From UBA2965 sp036526135 (GTDB lineage Bacteria > Pseudomonadota > Gammaproteobacteria > Pseudomonadales > Azotimanducaceae): a DNA stretch of 64,000 nt. Below, piece by piece: positions 9,295 to 18,198 of this stretch. Under the pieces are notes generated by a model, which saw only the letters and a list, made by a program, of their open reading frames with translations, searched no databases and was not told the DNA's origin. The stretch spans positions 1-64,000 of the forward strand of contig DATCZA010000007.1 of NCBI GenBank assembly GCA_036526135.1, written 5' to 3'. Both the position numbers and the translations under genes were made by a program. Each line of letters begins with the position of its first letter. Within the stretch, counting starts at the first letter, position 1.

Positions 9295-10043
9295 CCGAGC
9301 GCGGCGCGCAGCAGGATCCAGATACCCATGACGAGGAGCACGGCGAACGCCAGCCGCTTCATGGCGAGCTCAGATACCGGGGGCTCGAAGGTGCGGCCCG
9401 CCCAGGTTCCCAGCACCACCACGGGCAAAGCCAGCCCGGTGAGCAGCCACACCTCCCCCGTCAACCCGCCATTGACCCCCACCAGCACCGTGCGGACCGA
9501 CGTCGTCATGGCGAAGCCGCACAGCAGCGTGGCCCGAATGGCCGCCACGGGCAGCGGTTGCCGGTAGTTGAACCATCCCATGATCGGACCCGACGCCGCG
9601 AACAGGCCACCGGCCAGGCCGCCGGTCACGCCTGCGGCCACGCAGGCCCACGGGGGTGACGTGGAGGGCCTCGGCTGCGGGCGCAGCATCATGGAAAGGC
9701 TGCCGAGCACGATGAAGACGCCGAGCACGACCTCCAGCGCCCGCACGGCCTGGCCCTCCAGCACTTCCAGAAGATAGATGCCAGCCCATATGGCCGGCAG
9801 CTGACCGACCGCGAGCCAGACGAAAAGACGCGCCTCCACCCGCTCGAGATGACCGCGCAGCGCGAGCGCCACGTTCACGAGAGCGAGCAGGCTGACCACC
9901 GCCGCCACCACCGAGACCTGAGAATTGCCGGCGGCGCTGGCCACGGCCACCAGGATCATGGCCATGGCGAAGCCGGTCACGGACTGCACGTAGCTGCCGA
10001 ACAACGCGCCGCCAAGGAAGATGCCGAGAGTCCAGGGGTCCAT
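9291..10043 (-). CDS. TSUP family membrane permease (TauE/SafE type)
   Basis: A 250-residue integral membrane protein with about eight hydrophobic helices. The N-terminal repeat FGSYVQSVTGFAMAMILVA and the C-terminal repeat GGLAGGLFAASGPIMGWF carry the duplicated TSUP signature. The family exports sulfite, sulfoacetate or related organosulfur anions; the substrate here is unknown. The start at 10043 (MDPWTLGIF) is where hydrophobicity begins; the longer open frame upstream shows no conserved sequence and lies opposite the SDR gene. Confidence 0.85.
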   Translation of the reverse strand: MDPWTLGIFLGGALFGSYVQSVTGFAMAMILVAVASAAGNSQVSVVAAVVSLLALVNVALALRGHLERVEARLFVWLAVGQLPAIWAGIYLLEVLEGQAVRALEVVLGVFIVLGSLSMMLRPQPRPSTSPPWACVAAGVTGGLAGGLFAASGPIMGWFNYRQPLPVAAIRATLLCGFAMTTSVRTVLVGVNGGLTGEVWLLTGLALPVVVLGTWAGRTFEPPVSELAMKRLAFAVLLVMGIWILLRAALG

Positions 10044-10124
10044 CGCGGACGGCAGTATAGGCGATCGCGGCAGATCGGGTGGTATAGTCCCGGCCTCCAT
10101 CGGGGGCACGACGGAAAAGCAGGA

Positions 10125-10901
10125 ATGGATCTCGGCCTCACAGGCAAGACGGCGCTCGTCAGCGGCAGCTATCGGGGGACCGGGCTCGTCATCGCCCGCC
10201 ATCTGGCAGCCGAGGGCGTGCGGGTATTCGTCCACGGGCTGGAGCCCGGTCAGGCGGAGCGCGCCGTGGAGGAAATCGGCAGCGGCGACCCGGTGACCGG
10301 CGACATCACCTGCGATGCTGGCGCCCGAGAGGTGGCCGAGGCCCTGGGCGACAGCCGCGTCGACATACTTGTCAACAACTACGGAACCGCGGACCGGGGT
10401 ACCTGGCAGGATAGCGACACCGACGACTGGCTGGACGCCTACCAGAAAAACGTGCTCTCCGCTCAGCGTCTGATCCGAGCGTACTTCGCTCCAATGCGGG
10501 AGCGGGGCTGGGGAAGGATCATCAACCTCGGGACCGTGGGATCCACCCGACCCAACAGCCGGATGCCCCATTACTACGCGTCAAAGGGCGCGTTGGCCAC
10601 CATGACCATCAGCCTTGCCAAGGAGGCATCGGGCACGGGAGTGCGGGTGAATCTGGTTTCTCCCGGCCTGATCCTCACCCCCGAGGTGGAGGCCGCCTAC
10701 CTCGAGCGCGGCCGAGCCAAGGGCTGGGGAGAAACCTGGGAAGAGGTGGAGCCAAGCGTGGCGGCCGACATTCCCATCGGGCGCATCGTCCGACGTGAGG
10801 AGGTGGCCGACCTCGTCACGTTCCTGGCAAGCCCACTGGCCGACGCCATTCACGGCCAGAACATCCGGGTGGACGGCGGGGCGTTGGACGTGCTGTCTTG
10901 A
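10125..10901 (+). CDS. SDR family oxidoreductase
   Basis: A 258-residue short-chain dehydrogenase. The nucleotide-binding loop is SGSYRGTG (residues about 13-20), followed by the structural LVNNYG and the catalytic YYASK. The C-terminus RIVRREEVADLVTFLASP with IRVDGG matches 3-oxoacyl-ACP reductase-like SDRs, but many substrates are possible. A TATAGT hexamer at 10083-10088 is a candidate -10 element. The start ATG at 10125 follows AGGA closely. The stop overlaps the TTG start of the next gene, beginning a co-directional run that goes on through AceK. Confidence 0.88.
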   Translation: MDLGLTGKTALVSGSYRGTGLVIARHLAAEGVRVFVHGLEPGQAERAVEEIGSGDPVTGDITCDAGAREVAEALGDSRVDILVNNYGTADRGTWQDSDTDDWLDAYQKNVLSAQRLIRAYFAPMRERGWGRIINLGTVGSTRPNSRMPHYYASKGALATMTISLAKEASGTGVRVNLVSPGLILTPEVEAAYLERGRAKGWGETWEEVEPSVAADIPIGRIVRREEVADLVTFLASPLADAIHGQNIRVDGGALDVLS

Positions 10902-11284
10902 CCGGACCAGGCCTGACCAGACCGGGTATCCGGCTGCTCGGGCTGGCCGCGCTGGGCCTGTGTGTGCTCGCCTACGACGCGGGCAGCTACACCCTCCTTC
11001 ACCGTCTCGTCCTGCCCATCGCCATGGGCGTGGCTGCAGGCCTGATGGTGCAGAGTGCGGCCGCCGTTCTGCTCGCCGGCACCCTGCTCGCCGGCGTTCA
11101 CGCCCGTCCTGCGGACCCGGACTGGGTCATAGGGATCGCCTATCCGGCGCTGGCCGCTCTGTGTGGCGTGGGGCTGACCTGGATTGTCGTGCTGCGTTTC
11201 CGCCGGCGGATCGAAGCCACGCGCGAGGCACGCTGGCGCGGCCGTCGCGAGCGCTCGGCAGCGCCGGAAGGATCGGAGAGCTGA
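10898..11284 (+). CDS. Small membrane protein of unknown function
   Basis: A 128-residue protein with about four hydrophobic segments (LLGLAALGLCVLAY, VLPIAMGVAAGLMV, AAAVLLAGTLLAG and IAYPALAALCGVGLTWIVV) and a strongly basic C-terminal tail rich in Arg. I do not recognise a family. TTG at 10898 overlaps the stop of the SDR gene by four bases, indicating translational coupling. The next SDR gene starts one base after its stop. Confidence 0.6.
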   Translation: MTGPGLTRPGIRLLGLAALGLCVLAYDAGSYTLLHRLVLPIAMGVAAGLMVQSAAAVLLAGTLLAGVHARPADPDWVIGIAYPALAALCGVGLTWIVVLRFRRRIEATREARWRGRRERSAAPEGSES

Positions 11285-11285
11285 A

Positions 11286-12137
11286 GTGGGAACACGCTGC
11301 TTCCTGGTCAGCGGCACCACCAGCGGCATCGGTCTGGCCACCGCACGCGCCCTCGCGGCCACCGGAGGCACCGTCGTCACGGCAAACCGCGACCCTGACA
11401 GGGGCGAGAGCACGGCCGCCCTGCTGCGGGATGCCACCAGCAACCCCAACGTCATCAACACCGTGTGCAACCTGTCTTCGTTGGCATCTGTCCGCTCCTG
11501 CGCAGCCCGCATCCGGGAGCAGTTCCCGCGCATCGACGTGCTGATCAACAACGCTGGCGTGTGGACCGCCAAGCCTCAGCTTTCCGAGGACGGCTTCGAG
11601 CTTTCTTTCGCCACGAATCACCTCGGGCCGTTTCTGCTCACCCACATGCTCCTCGAGCCGCTGAGAGCAGCCGGCGGCGCAAGGATCGTGAACGTCGCCT
11701 CGGTGCAGCACCGCGCGGCGGACCTGGACCTGGATCATCTGACCCCAAAGACGCCCTATCGGGGTCTGAGGGCCTACAGCCGGTCAAAGCTCGCCAACGT
11801 GATGACGACGCTCGCCTTTGCCAGGCGCTTCGACGCCGCGGAGATCTCCGCAAACTGCCTCCATCCTGGCGTGGTTGCCTCCAACATCGTTCCCGAAAAC
11901 AGCCCCCTGCTGCGCAGAGCTGCGCGTGTCGTGAGCGGCCTGATGCGCAGCCCCGCCCGCGGGGCCGCAACTTCCATCTACCTGGCAACGTCGCCAGAGG
12001 TGACAGGGGTGACGGGCAAATACTTCGACCCCGACCAACGCATCATCCAACCGTCCGCGGAAGCCCGGGACGAGGCGGCACAGGACCTGCTCTGGGAACG
12101 CAGCCTCGAGCTGACCGGGCTGGCGGAGGCCGGCTGA
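11286..12137 (+). CDS. SDR family oxidoreductase, retinol dehydrogenase-like
   Basis: A 283-residue short-chain dehydrogenase of the retinol dehydrogenase/WW-oxidoreductase-like branch: VSGTTSGIG nucleotide loop, CNLSSLASVRS, VLINNAGVW, ATNHLGPFLLT and the catalytic YSRSKLANV. The GTG at 11286 has GGAGAG seven bases upstream and gives a start right before the first beta strand. Natural substrates are probably hydrophobic alcohols or aldehydes, not retinol itself. It lies one base after the membrane protein gene and one base before aceK. Confidence 0.87.
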   Translation: MGTRCFLVSGTTSGIGLATARALAATGGTVVTANRDPDRGESTAALLRDATSNPNVINTVCNLSSLASVRSCAARIREQFPRIDVLINNAGVWTAKPQLSEDGFELSFATNHLGPFLLTHMLLEPLRAAGGARIVNVASVQHRAADLDLDHLTPKTPYRGLRAYSRSKLANVMTTLAFARRFDAAEISANCLHPGVVASNIVPENSPLLRRAARVVSGLMRSPARGAATSIYLATSPEVTGVTGKYFDPDQRIIQPSAEARDEAAQDLLWERSLELTGLAEAG

Positions 12138-12138
12138 A

Positions 12139-13905
12139 ATGACACGAGGCAAATCCGCCATGGCGTCCGCGGCCGACGGCATCGCCCGAGCGATTGCCAT
12201 GGGGTACGAATCCTATCAGGCGGAGTTTCAGGCCATCACCGCCATGGCCCAAAGCCGTTTCGAAGGCCAGGACTGGGCTGGCGTTCAGGACGCGGGGGCG
12301 CGTCGCCTGGCCATCTACGGGGAGCACGTGCGCGACGTGGTCGCTGAGGTCCATACGCTCACGGGAGGGTCCGAGATCGACGCTTCGCTGTGGCGCAAAT
12401 CCAAGCAGGCGTTCACATCGATCATCAGCGAGCACTACAACGCCGAGCTCTACGAGACGTTCTACAACTCCATTCATCGCGAGATGACCGACGACAGCGT
12501 AGTCGACGACACGGAGATGTTCGTTCGTACCCTGTTCCCCATCCCGCCGGTGCAGCCAGCCGAGCCGGTCTTCGAAAGACACGCCATCGCCGGCGAACCC
12601 GAAGAGTTCGTGCGCACGCTGCTCGACGGTCTGGCCATCAACCGGCCATGGGTCGACCGGGACCGCGACGTGCGGAACATACTGCGCTCTCTTTCCGAGG
12701 AGCGCCCGGAGATCCAGGACCCGCTCAGGCTGGACGTGGACATCCTGAAACCCATCTTCTACAGAAACAAGGGCGCATACGTGGTTGGCCGGCTGCTCTA
12801 CAAGGACGAGGGCGGAGCACAACTGTGGCCATTTGCGCTGGCCCTGCTCCTGGACGACGACGGGCGCCTCTACGTGGACACGCTTATCTGCGATGTGGAC
12901 GAGCTGTCCGTCATGTTCAGCTTCACCCGCGCCTACTTCATGGTCCTGACGGACTACCCTCACGCGCTGGTGGACTTCCTGCAGGTCCTTCTGCCCAACA
13001 AGAAGCGCACCGAGCTCTATGCCTCCATGGGACTTCACAAGCACGGTAAAACGGTCTTCTATCGTGACTTTCTGGATCATCTGAGCCGCACGGACGATCA
13101 GTTCGTGATCGCGCCCGGAACGCCGGGCATGGTGATGACCGTGTTCACGTTGCCCTCCCTGCAGACCGTGTTCAAGGTGATCAAGGACGAGTTCGCGCCC
13201 CAGAAGAACATCACCGCCCAGCAGGTCCGGGACAAGTACTACGTGGTGAAGTCCCACGATCGGGTCGGCCGCATGGCCGATACCCAGGAGTTTCAGAACC
13301 TCACCTTCCCCATCGACCGGTTCGATCCGGAGCTGGTGGAGGAACTCAGGCGCGTAGCACCCTCCAGCATCGAGATTTCCGGAAACGAGATTCTGATCCG
13401 CCACCTGTACACAGAGCGGCTGATGACCCCTTTGAACCTGTTCATCGACACGGCCGATGAAGGGGCCCTGCGCGAAGCGCTGGAAGAGTACGGCAACGCC
13501 ATCAAGCAGCTGGCTGCTGCCAACATCTTTCCCGGCGACATGCTGCTCAAGAACTTCGGCGTCACCCGGCACGGCCGCGTGGTGTTCTACGACTACGACG
13601 AGATCTGCTACCTCACCGACGTCAATTTCCGGGACATTCCCGAGCCACGCTCGCCCGAAGACGAGATGGCGGCCGAGCCATGGTATGCAGTGGGGCCCCA
13701 CGACGTGTTTCCCGAGGAGTTTCGCCGTTTCCTGTTCGGCCGACGGAAGATCAAGCAGATGTTCGAGGAAATGCACGGCGAGCTGTTCGAGCCTTCCTAC
13801 TGGCGCGGCCTGCAGGCAGCCATCAACGACGGTCAGGTGATGGACGTCTTTCCGTATCGGCGCAAGAGGCGTTTCGGCGAGCACGGCGCCGCGAGCCGGG
13901 CCTGA
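12139..13905 (+). CDS. aceK: Isocitrate dehydrogenase kinase/phosphatase
   Basis: A 588-residue protein with the full AceK length and its diagnostic C-terminal segments GVTRHGRVVFYDYDEICYLT and DVNFRDIPEPR; the N-terminal regulatory half and the kinase half (IRHLYTERLMTPLNLF) are both present. AceK phosphorylates and dephosphorylates isocitrate dehydrogenase to switch carbon between the TCA cycle and the glyoxylate bypass. GGAGG lies ten bases before the ATG. Unusually, aceA and aceB are not beside it; it ends a run of SDR genes and precedes a HAD hydrolase. Confidence 0.96.
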   Translation: MTRGKSAMASAADGIARAIAMGYESYQAEFQAITAMAQSRFEGQDWAGVQDAGARRLAIYGEHVRDVVAEVHTLTGGSEIDASLWRKSKQAFTSIISEHYNAELYETFYNSIHREMTDDSVVDDTEMFVRTLFPIPPVQPAEPVFERHAIAGEPEEFVRTLLDGLAINRPWVDRDRDVRNILRSLSEERPEIQDPLRLDVDILKPIFYRNKGAYVVGRLLYKDEGGAQLWPFALALLLDDDGRLYVDTLICDVDELSVMFSFTRAYFMVLTDYPHALVDFLQVLLPNKKRTELYASMGLHKHGKTVFYRDFLDHLSRTDDQFVIAPGTPGMVMTVFTLPSLQTVFKVIKDEFAPQKNITAQQVRDKYYVVKSHDRVGRMADTQEFQNLTFPIDRFDPELVEELRRVAPSSIEISGNEILIRHLYTERLMTPLNLFIDTADEGALREALEEYGNAIKQLAAANIFPGDMLLKNFGVTRHGRVVFYDYDEICYLTDVNFRDIPEPRSPEDEMAAEPWYAVGPHDVFPEEFRRFLFGRRKIKQMFEEMHGELFEPSYWRGLQAAINDGQVMDVFPYRRKRRFGEHGAASRA

Positions 13906-13921
13906 CACCCAGGGGAGACCG

Positions 13922-14593
13922 GTGGAGCAGCTGGACAGGAGGGCCCGCGAGCGGCTGGAGAAGGCCGACGCCCTGATTTTCGACTTCGACGGCACCCTGG
14001 CTCCCAACCTGGATCTTCCCGACATGCGCCGGCAGGTGGTGGACCTGACCCTCGGACGCGGCGTGCCTGGGGAGATCTTCGAGCATCTCTACATCGTGGA
14101 GATCATCGAGGCGGCCGCGTCGTGGCTGCGGCGACGCGATCGCACTTCGGCCGCCGACTATCACGAAGCCGCCCATCGGCTAATCACCGAGTTCGAGCTG
14201 GAGGCTGCCCGGAACACCGAGCCGTTCCCGGCCACGCGGACCACCCTCGCTACTCTGCGGCGGAACGGGAAGCGTCTTGGCGTGGTAACGCGCAACTGCT
14301 CGACGGCGGTGAGGACCGTCTTTAGCGACATCGACGTATACATCGACGCCGTCCTGGCACGCGACGACGTGGACTTTCTCAAACCCGACGCCCGGCACGT
14401 GCGCCAGGCGCTGAGCGTCCTCGACGGGACCCCTGAGCGAGCGGCCATGATCGGCGACGGCCGACTCGACATGCACGTCGGTCGGGATCTGGGCATGACG
14501 TGCGTGGGCGTGCTCACCGGGTCCGCCGACGCGGACGCCCTGCTTGAAGCAGGCGCCCACATCATCGTGGGCGCGTTGGAGGAGCTGCTGTGA
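13922..14593 (+). CDS. HAD family hydrolase (phosphatase-like)
   Basis: A 223-residue haloacid dehalogenase-fold protein with motif I DFDGTLAPN (nucleophile Asp and acid Asp), motif II region GVVTRNCS, a Lys in FLKPDARHV and motif IV MIGDGRLDMHVGRDLG. This pattern fits phosphoglycolate phosphatase-like enzymes. GTG at 13922 was taken as start since it follows GGGGAGACCG and is 16 bases after aceK. The substrate is unknown. Confidence 0.87.
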   Translation: MEQLDRRARERLEKADALIFDFDGTLAPNLDLPDMRRQVVDLTLGRGVPGEIFEHLYIVEIIEAAASWLRRRDRTSAADYHEAAHRLITEFELEAARNTEPFPATRTTLATLRRNGKRLGVVTRNCSTAVRTVFSDIDVYIDAVLARDDVDFLKPDARHVRQALSVLDGTPERAAMIGDGRLDMHVGRDLGMTCVGVLTGSADADALLEAGAHIIVGALEELL

Positions 14594-14690
14594 CGTCGCT
14601 TCCGGCACCGGGCGCGACAGGCTGGCCTTCCGCGGCGACTGGGTTCAGAATTGTGGGCAGTCGCGTCGGTCCTGGAACCTGGAGAAGGAG

Positions 14691-14984
14691 ATGCATCGAG
14701 CCACGCAAGCACGCAATGCCATCGCCCCTCTGCTGGACCAGCTCATCGTCCAGCTGGACGCCGAGGGCCGGGCTTCCCAACGCGCCTACTTCGCTCGAAT
14801 CCGCCGTTCCCTGCTTCTTGCACGACACGAAGCCGACCTAGCCACGCCCATTCGCGAGCTGTCCACGTCTGTTGCGGTAGGCTTCGTTTTCTCAAACGAC
14901 GCCGACGTTCTGATGTCCCGGATCCTCGAGAAGGTCGATCAGCTGGCCGGCGAGCTGGAGTTTTCCCGGCCCGTAATCCATTGA
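14691..14984 (+). CDS. Small protein of unknown function
   Basis: A 97-residue, mostly helical, charged protein without a domain I recognise. The ATG at 14691 is supported by a strong GGAGAAGGAG directly upstream; the open frame extends further but without conserved features. There is no signal peptide or membrane segment. Its stop overlaps the TTG start of the GFA-ArsC fusion gene by four bases, so the two are likely co-translated. About 97 bases without a gene separate it from the HAD hydrolase. Confidence 0.55.
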   Translation: MHRATQARNAIAPLLDQLIVQLDAEGRASQRAYFARIRRSLLLARHEADLATPIRELSTSVAVGFVFSNDADVLMSRILEKVDQLAGELEFSRPVIH

Positions 14985-15859
14985 CGAGCCCGGCCCGCGA
15001 CGCGCCGATCACCGGCGGGTGCCTCTGCGGCGCGGTCCGGTTTGCCGCCAGAGGTCGTCCCCTCTGGACGGCCCACTGTCATTGCGAATCCTGCAGACGG
15101 CACACCAGCTCCCTGCTCGCCACCTACGCGGGCTTTCCGAGCGAGGACGTAGAGTTCAGCGGGGACCAGCCCGCCCTGATCCGTTCGTCGCCCCAGGCCG
15201 AGCGCGGGCATTGCGGCCGCTGCGGTTCCCCGCTGTGCTACCGCTCGGCGCGCTGGCCGGGTGAGACGCACCTGTTCCTGCCCAGCTTCGACGATCCGGC
15301 TCGATTCGAAGTCGAGGCCCACGTCATGTTCGACGAGCGCGTTGCCGGGTTCGACGTGTACGACGATCTGCCGCGCTACGCCACCGGATCCCCGACGCCC
15401 ATCGCGTGGGGTCCCAGGCCGGCCGCGAGGGTGCTGTTCCTGTGCACGGGAAACTCGGCACGAAGCATCATTGCCCAGACCATCGCCAACGACCTGCGAG
15501 CGACCGTGAACGGAGAGCGGGTGCGTGCCCACAGCGCCGGCAGCCGCCCCGTCGGAGAGGTGAATTCGGGTGCCATGGAGGTGCTCCGGGCCCACGGTCA
15601 CGACGTGCGCGGCCTGCGCAGCAAATCCTGGGACGAGTACACGGGCGATGCGGCGCCCGCTCTGCGGTGGGTCATCACGCTGTGCGACAGCGCGGCAGGG
15701 GAAACGTGCCCCGCGTTTGCCTCGCGGGCCGGCGTGCCCGTCGAGCGGCTGCACTGGGGCCTGCCGGATCCGGCATCCGGGGCGGCTTCCTTCGAGGCCG
15801 TGTACCAGACGCTGGCCGCCCGCATCGATGAGCTGATCGCGGGCGCGGCGCCCGCCTAG
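14981..15859 (+). CDS. Fusion: GFA/CENP-V zinc domain plus thioredoxin-type arsenate reductase/LMW phosphatase
   Basis: A 292-residue two-domain protein. Residues 10-125 form a GFA (glutathione-dependent formaldehyde-activating, CENP-V) zinc domain with Cys14/Cys16, the CHCESC cluster (Cys33, Cys35, Cys38) and CGRC (Cys78, Cys81). Residues 149-290 form a low-molecular-weight phosphatase-fold arsenate reductase: the P-loop CTGNSARS with Cys155, plus Cys235 and Cys243 in ITLCDSAAGETC, the relay pair of thioredoxin-coupled ArsC. The linker is short and there is no frameshift. TTG at 14981 overlaps the upstream stop. No other ars gene is in the window, so the physiological substrate is inferred only. 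Confidence 0.85.
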   Translation: MTSPARDAPITGGCLCGAVRFAARGRPLWTAHCHCESCRRHTSSLLATYAGFPSEDVEFSGDQPALIRSSPQAERGHCGRCGSPLCYRSARWPGETHLFLPSFDDPARFEVEAHVMFDERVAGFDVYDDLPRYATGSPTPIAWGPRPAARVLFLCTGNSARSIIAQTIANDLRATVNGERVRAHSAGSRPVGEVNSGAMEVLRAHGHDVRGLRSKSWDEYTGDAAPALRWVITLCDSAAGETCPAFASRAGVPVERLHWGLPDPASGAASFEAVYQTLAARIDELIAGAAPA

Positions 15860-15860
15860 A

Positions 15861-17075
15861 TCAGCCTGATCCCGTGGGGACCTCGTTGAACGGGATCCCC
15901 TTGTCCATTCTCGGTTCCTGAGGCAGCCCCAGCACCCGCTCGGCGATGATGTTCGCCATGATCTCGTCGGTGCCGCCGGCGATCCTCAAGCCCGGAATGG
16001 CCATGTAGGTTCCCTGGAACAACCCGGCCTCCTCGGCGAACTCCTTGTCCCAGATCGCGCCCGTCATTTCCATCAGGTCGATGGCGAAAGACGCCATGTC
16101 CTGTGTCTTGGGTGCGCCGACCAGCTTGCCGATGGAGTTTTCCGGTCCCGGGATCTCGCCCCGGGAAAGCGCCGTCATGGAGCGGTAGCCGGTGAAGCGC
16201 AGACCGGCTTCCTGACAGAACCAGTCGGCAAGCTTCGCCCGCACCTGGGAGTCCTCGATGGCCGGCCTGTCGCCGATGTTGACCCGCTGGGCGAGCTTGA
16301 AAACGGAGTCGAAGCCGACGGCGGTCCCGCCACCGCCGATGGAAGCCCGTTCGTTCATCAGCGTGGTCAACGAAACCTGCCAGCCCTGACCCACGGCGCC
16401 CAGGCGCTGGCTGTCGGGAATCCTCACGTCCGTGAAGTAGACCTCGTTGAAGTTCGAGTCGCCGGAAATCTGCTTGATCGGCTTGATCTCGATGCCCGGG
16501 GATTTCATGTCCAGGTAGAAATAGCTCAGCCCCTTGTGCTTCGGCACCGTGGGGTCGGTCCTGACCACGAGGATCCCGTAGTCTGAGTAGTGCGCGCCCG
16601 AGGTCCAGATCTTCTGGCCGTTGATCACCCAGTCGTCGCCGTCACGCTCCGCCTTGGTCCTGAGCGCCGCAAGGTCCGAGCCCCCGGCGGGCTCGCTGAA
16701 CAGCTGGCACCAGATGTCCTCGCCGCTGGCAAGGCGCGGAAGATAGCGGGCCTTGGCCTCGTCGTCCGCCCAGGTCATCAGCGTGGGGGCGGCCATGCCC
16801 TGGCCGATGCCGAATATGCCTTGCGGCAGATCGGGATACTTGGCTTCCTCCTGGTTCCAGATGACCTGATCGATGGCTGAAGCGCCGCGCCCGCCGTACT
16901 CCTCCGGCCAGCGAATGCAGGCCCAGCCGGCGTCGTACTTGCGCTTCTGCCACAGCTTGGCCGCCTCGATGTAATTGAGCCCTGCGAGCTCCTCGGCGGT
17001 GGGCACGTTGACTTCGAGCCAGCCGCGCACTTCCTCTCTGAATTTTGCTTCTTCCGCGGTGTCGTTGAAATCCAT
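15861..17075 (-). CDS. Acyl-CoA dehydrogenase, probable alpha-type subunit of a pair
   Basis: A 404-residue standard-length acyl-CoA dehydrogenase: N-terminal EEVRGWLEVNVP, FAD loop FSEPAGGSDLA, QKIWTSGAHYSDY and the C-terminal GGTDEIMANIIAERVLGLP. This C-terminus is typical of the FadE26/FadE28-like branch used in steroid and branched-chain side-chain oxidation. The partner acyl-CoA dehydrogenase lies nine bases upstream on the same strand. Adjacent, dissimilar half-size pairs of this kind often form alpha2beta2 heterotetramers with one shared active site. The exact substrate is unknown. Confidence 0.9.
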   Translation of the reverse strand: MDFNDTAEEAKFREEVRGWLEVNVPTAEELAGLNYIEAAKLWQKRKYDAGWACIRWPEEYGGRGASAIDQVIWNQEEAKYPDLPQGIFGIGQGMAAPTLMTWADDEAKARYLPRLASGEDIWCQLFSEPAGGSDLAALRTKAERDGDDWVINGQKIWTSGAHYSDYGILVVRTDPTVPKHKGLSYFYLDMKSPGIEIKPIKQISGDSNFNEVYFTDVRIPDSQRLGAVGQGWQVSLTTLMNERASIGGGGTAVGFDSVFKLAQRVNIGDRPAIEDSQVRAKLADWFCQEAGLRFTGYRSMTALSRGEIPGPENSIGKLVGAPKTQDMASFAIDLMEMTGAIWDKEFAEEAGLFQGTYMAIPGLRIAGGTDEIMANIIAERVLGLPQEPRMDKGIPFNEVPTGSG

Positions 17076-17084
17076 GACTGCTCC

Positions 17085-18185
17085 TTATGCCGCGTTGCTC
17101 TGCTCGACGGCGGTGATCAAACGGTCCTGCCAGTGGGCCTCGCTGCCGATGTTCACGGACAGCAGCTTCGCCCGGCGATAGTAGAACTGACAGTCGAATT
17201 CCCAGGTGTATCCCATGCCGCCATGGGTCTGGATGTTTTCCTTGGAGGCGAAGTAGTAGGCCTGGGTGGCGGACACCCGCGCCGTCGCCGCGGCCAGGGT
17301 CAGCTCCGATGCGTCCGTGTTGAGCGCCCACGCCCCGTAGTAGCAGTTAGACTTGGCCAGGGTGTTCTTCACGTACATGTTGGCCAGCTTGTGCTTGATG
17401 GCCTGATAAGAGGCGATGGGGCGGCCGAAAGCGTAGCGCCCGAGAGCGTATTCCTTGGCCATCTCCAGCGACGCTTCCGAGCCGCCCACCTGCTCCCAGG
17501 CGAACAGCACGGCAGCCCGATCGAGCACCTTCTCGGTGAGCGACCAACCGTCGGCGGGGTCGCCCAGGGGCTCCGCTTGAACGCCCGCGAACTCGATGCG
17601 GCTGTGGCCGCGGGTCGGGTCCAGGGTCGGAACATCCGTCACCGCAACCCCGTCCTGGGCAAGATCCACCAGGTACAGCCCGTTGCTCGCCACGACCACG
17701 GCAACGTCTGCCGCCCCGCCGTCGGGCACCGGCAGCTTGGTTCCGGAGAGCTTGCCGTCTGTCACGCGGGCGGTCAGGTTCTCCGCGGTGGGGCGCCCAT
17801 GGCTCTCGCCGAAGGCGAACGTTCCGATCACCTCGCCGGCGGCCAGTCGCGGCAGCCAGGTTTCCTTCTGCTCCCGGGAGCCAGCCAGCAGGATGGCTTC
17901 GGTTGCCAGGTAAACGGATGACGAGAACGGCACCGGAGCGGCAACGCGACCGAGCTCCTCGGCGATCACGGACAGCTCCAGGTAGGAGAGCCCGAGCCCC
18001 CCGAACTCCTCGGGAATCACCGTGGCCGTGTAACCCATCTCCACGATCTTCCGCCAGAGGTCGGCATCGTAGGAGGCATCACCCTCCAGCACGGCTCTGA
18101 CCACCGCCGGAGAGCAATTGTCGGCGAGAAAGCCCCGCGCCTGCTCCCGCAAGAGGTTCTGGTCTTCGTTGAATTCGAAGTTCAT
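17085..18185 (-). CDS. Acyl-CoA dehydrogenase, probable beta-type subunit of a pair
   Basis: A 366-residue acyl-CoA dehydrogenase that is shorter and more divergent than its neighbour. FGESHGRPT replaces the usual TEPxxGSD loop, while the C-terminal IQTHGGMGYTWEFDCQFYYRRAK region is well kept. The ATG at 18185 begins MNFEFNEDQ, the normal family start; an ATG two codons upstream is equally possible. The divergent FAD/substrate loop is in keeping with a non-catalytic or structural subunit of a heteromeric enzyme with the 404-residue protein downstream. Confidence 0.88.
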   Translation of the reverse strand: MNFEFNEDQNLLREQARGFLADNCSPAVVRAVLEGDASYDADLWRKIVEMGYTATVIPEEFGGLGLSYLELSVIAEELGRVAAPVPFSSSVYLATEAILLAGSREQKETWLPRLAAGEVIGTFAFGESHGRPTAENLTARVTDGKLSGTKLPVPDGGAADVAVVVASNGLYLVDLAQDGVAVTDVPTLDPTRGHSRIEFAGVQAEPLGDPADGWSLTEKVLDRAAVLFAWEQVGGSEASLEMAKEYALGRYAFGRPIASYQAIKHKLANMYVKNTLAKSNCYYGAWALNTDASELTLAAATARVSATQAYYFASKENIQTHGGMGYTWEFDCQFYYRRAKLLSVNIGSEAHWQDRLITAVEQSNAA

Positions 18186-18198
18186 GAGCATCCCCAGA

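Noticed and set aside
10044..10571. Upstream extension of the TSUP permease frame
   Set aside because: No conserved sequence and complete overlap with the SDR gene on the other strand; membrane helices begin at ATG 10043.
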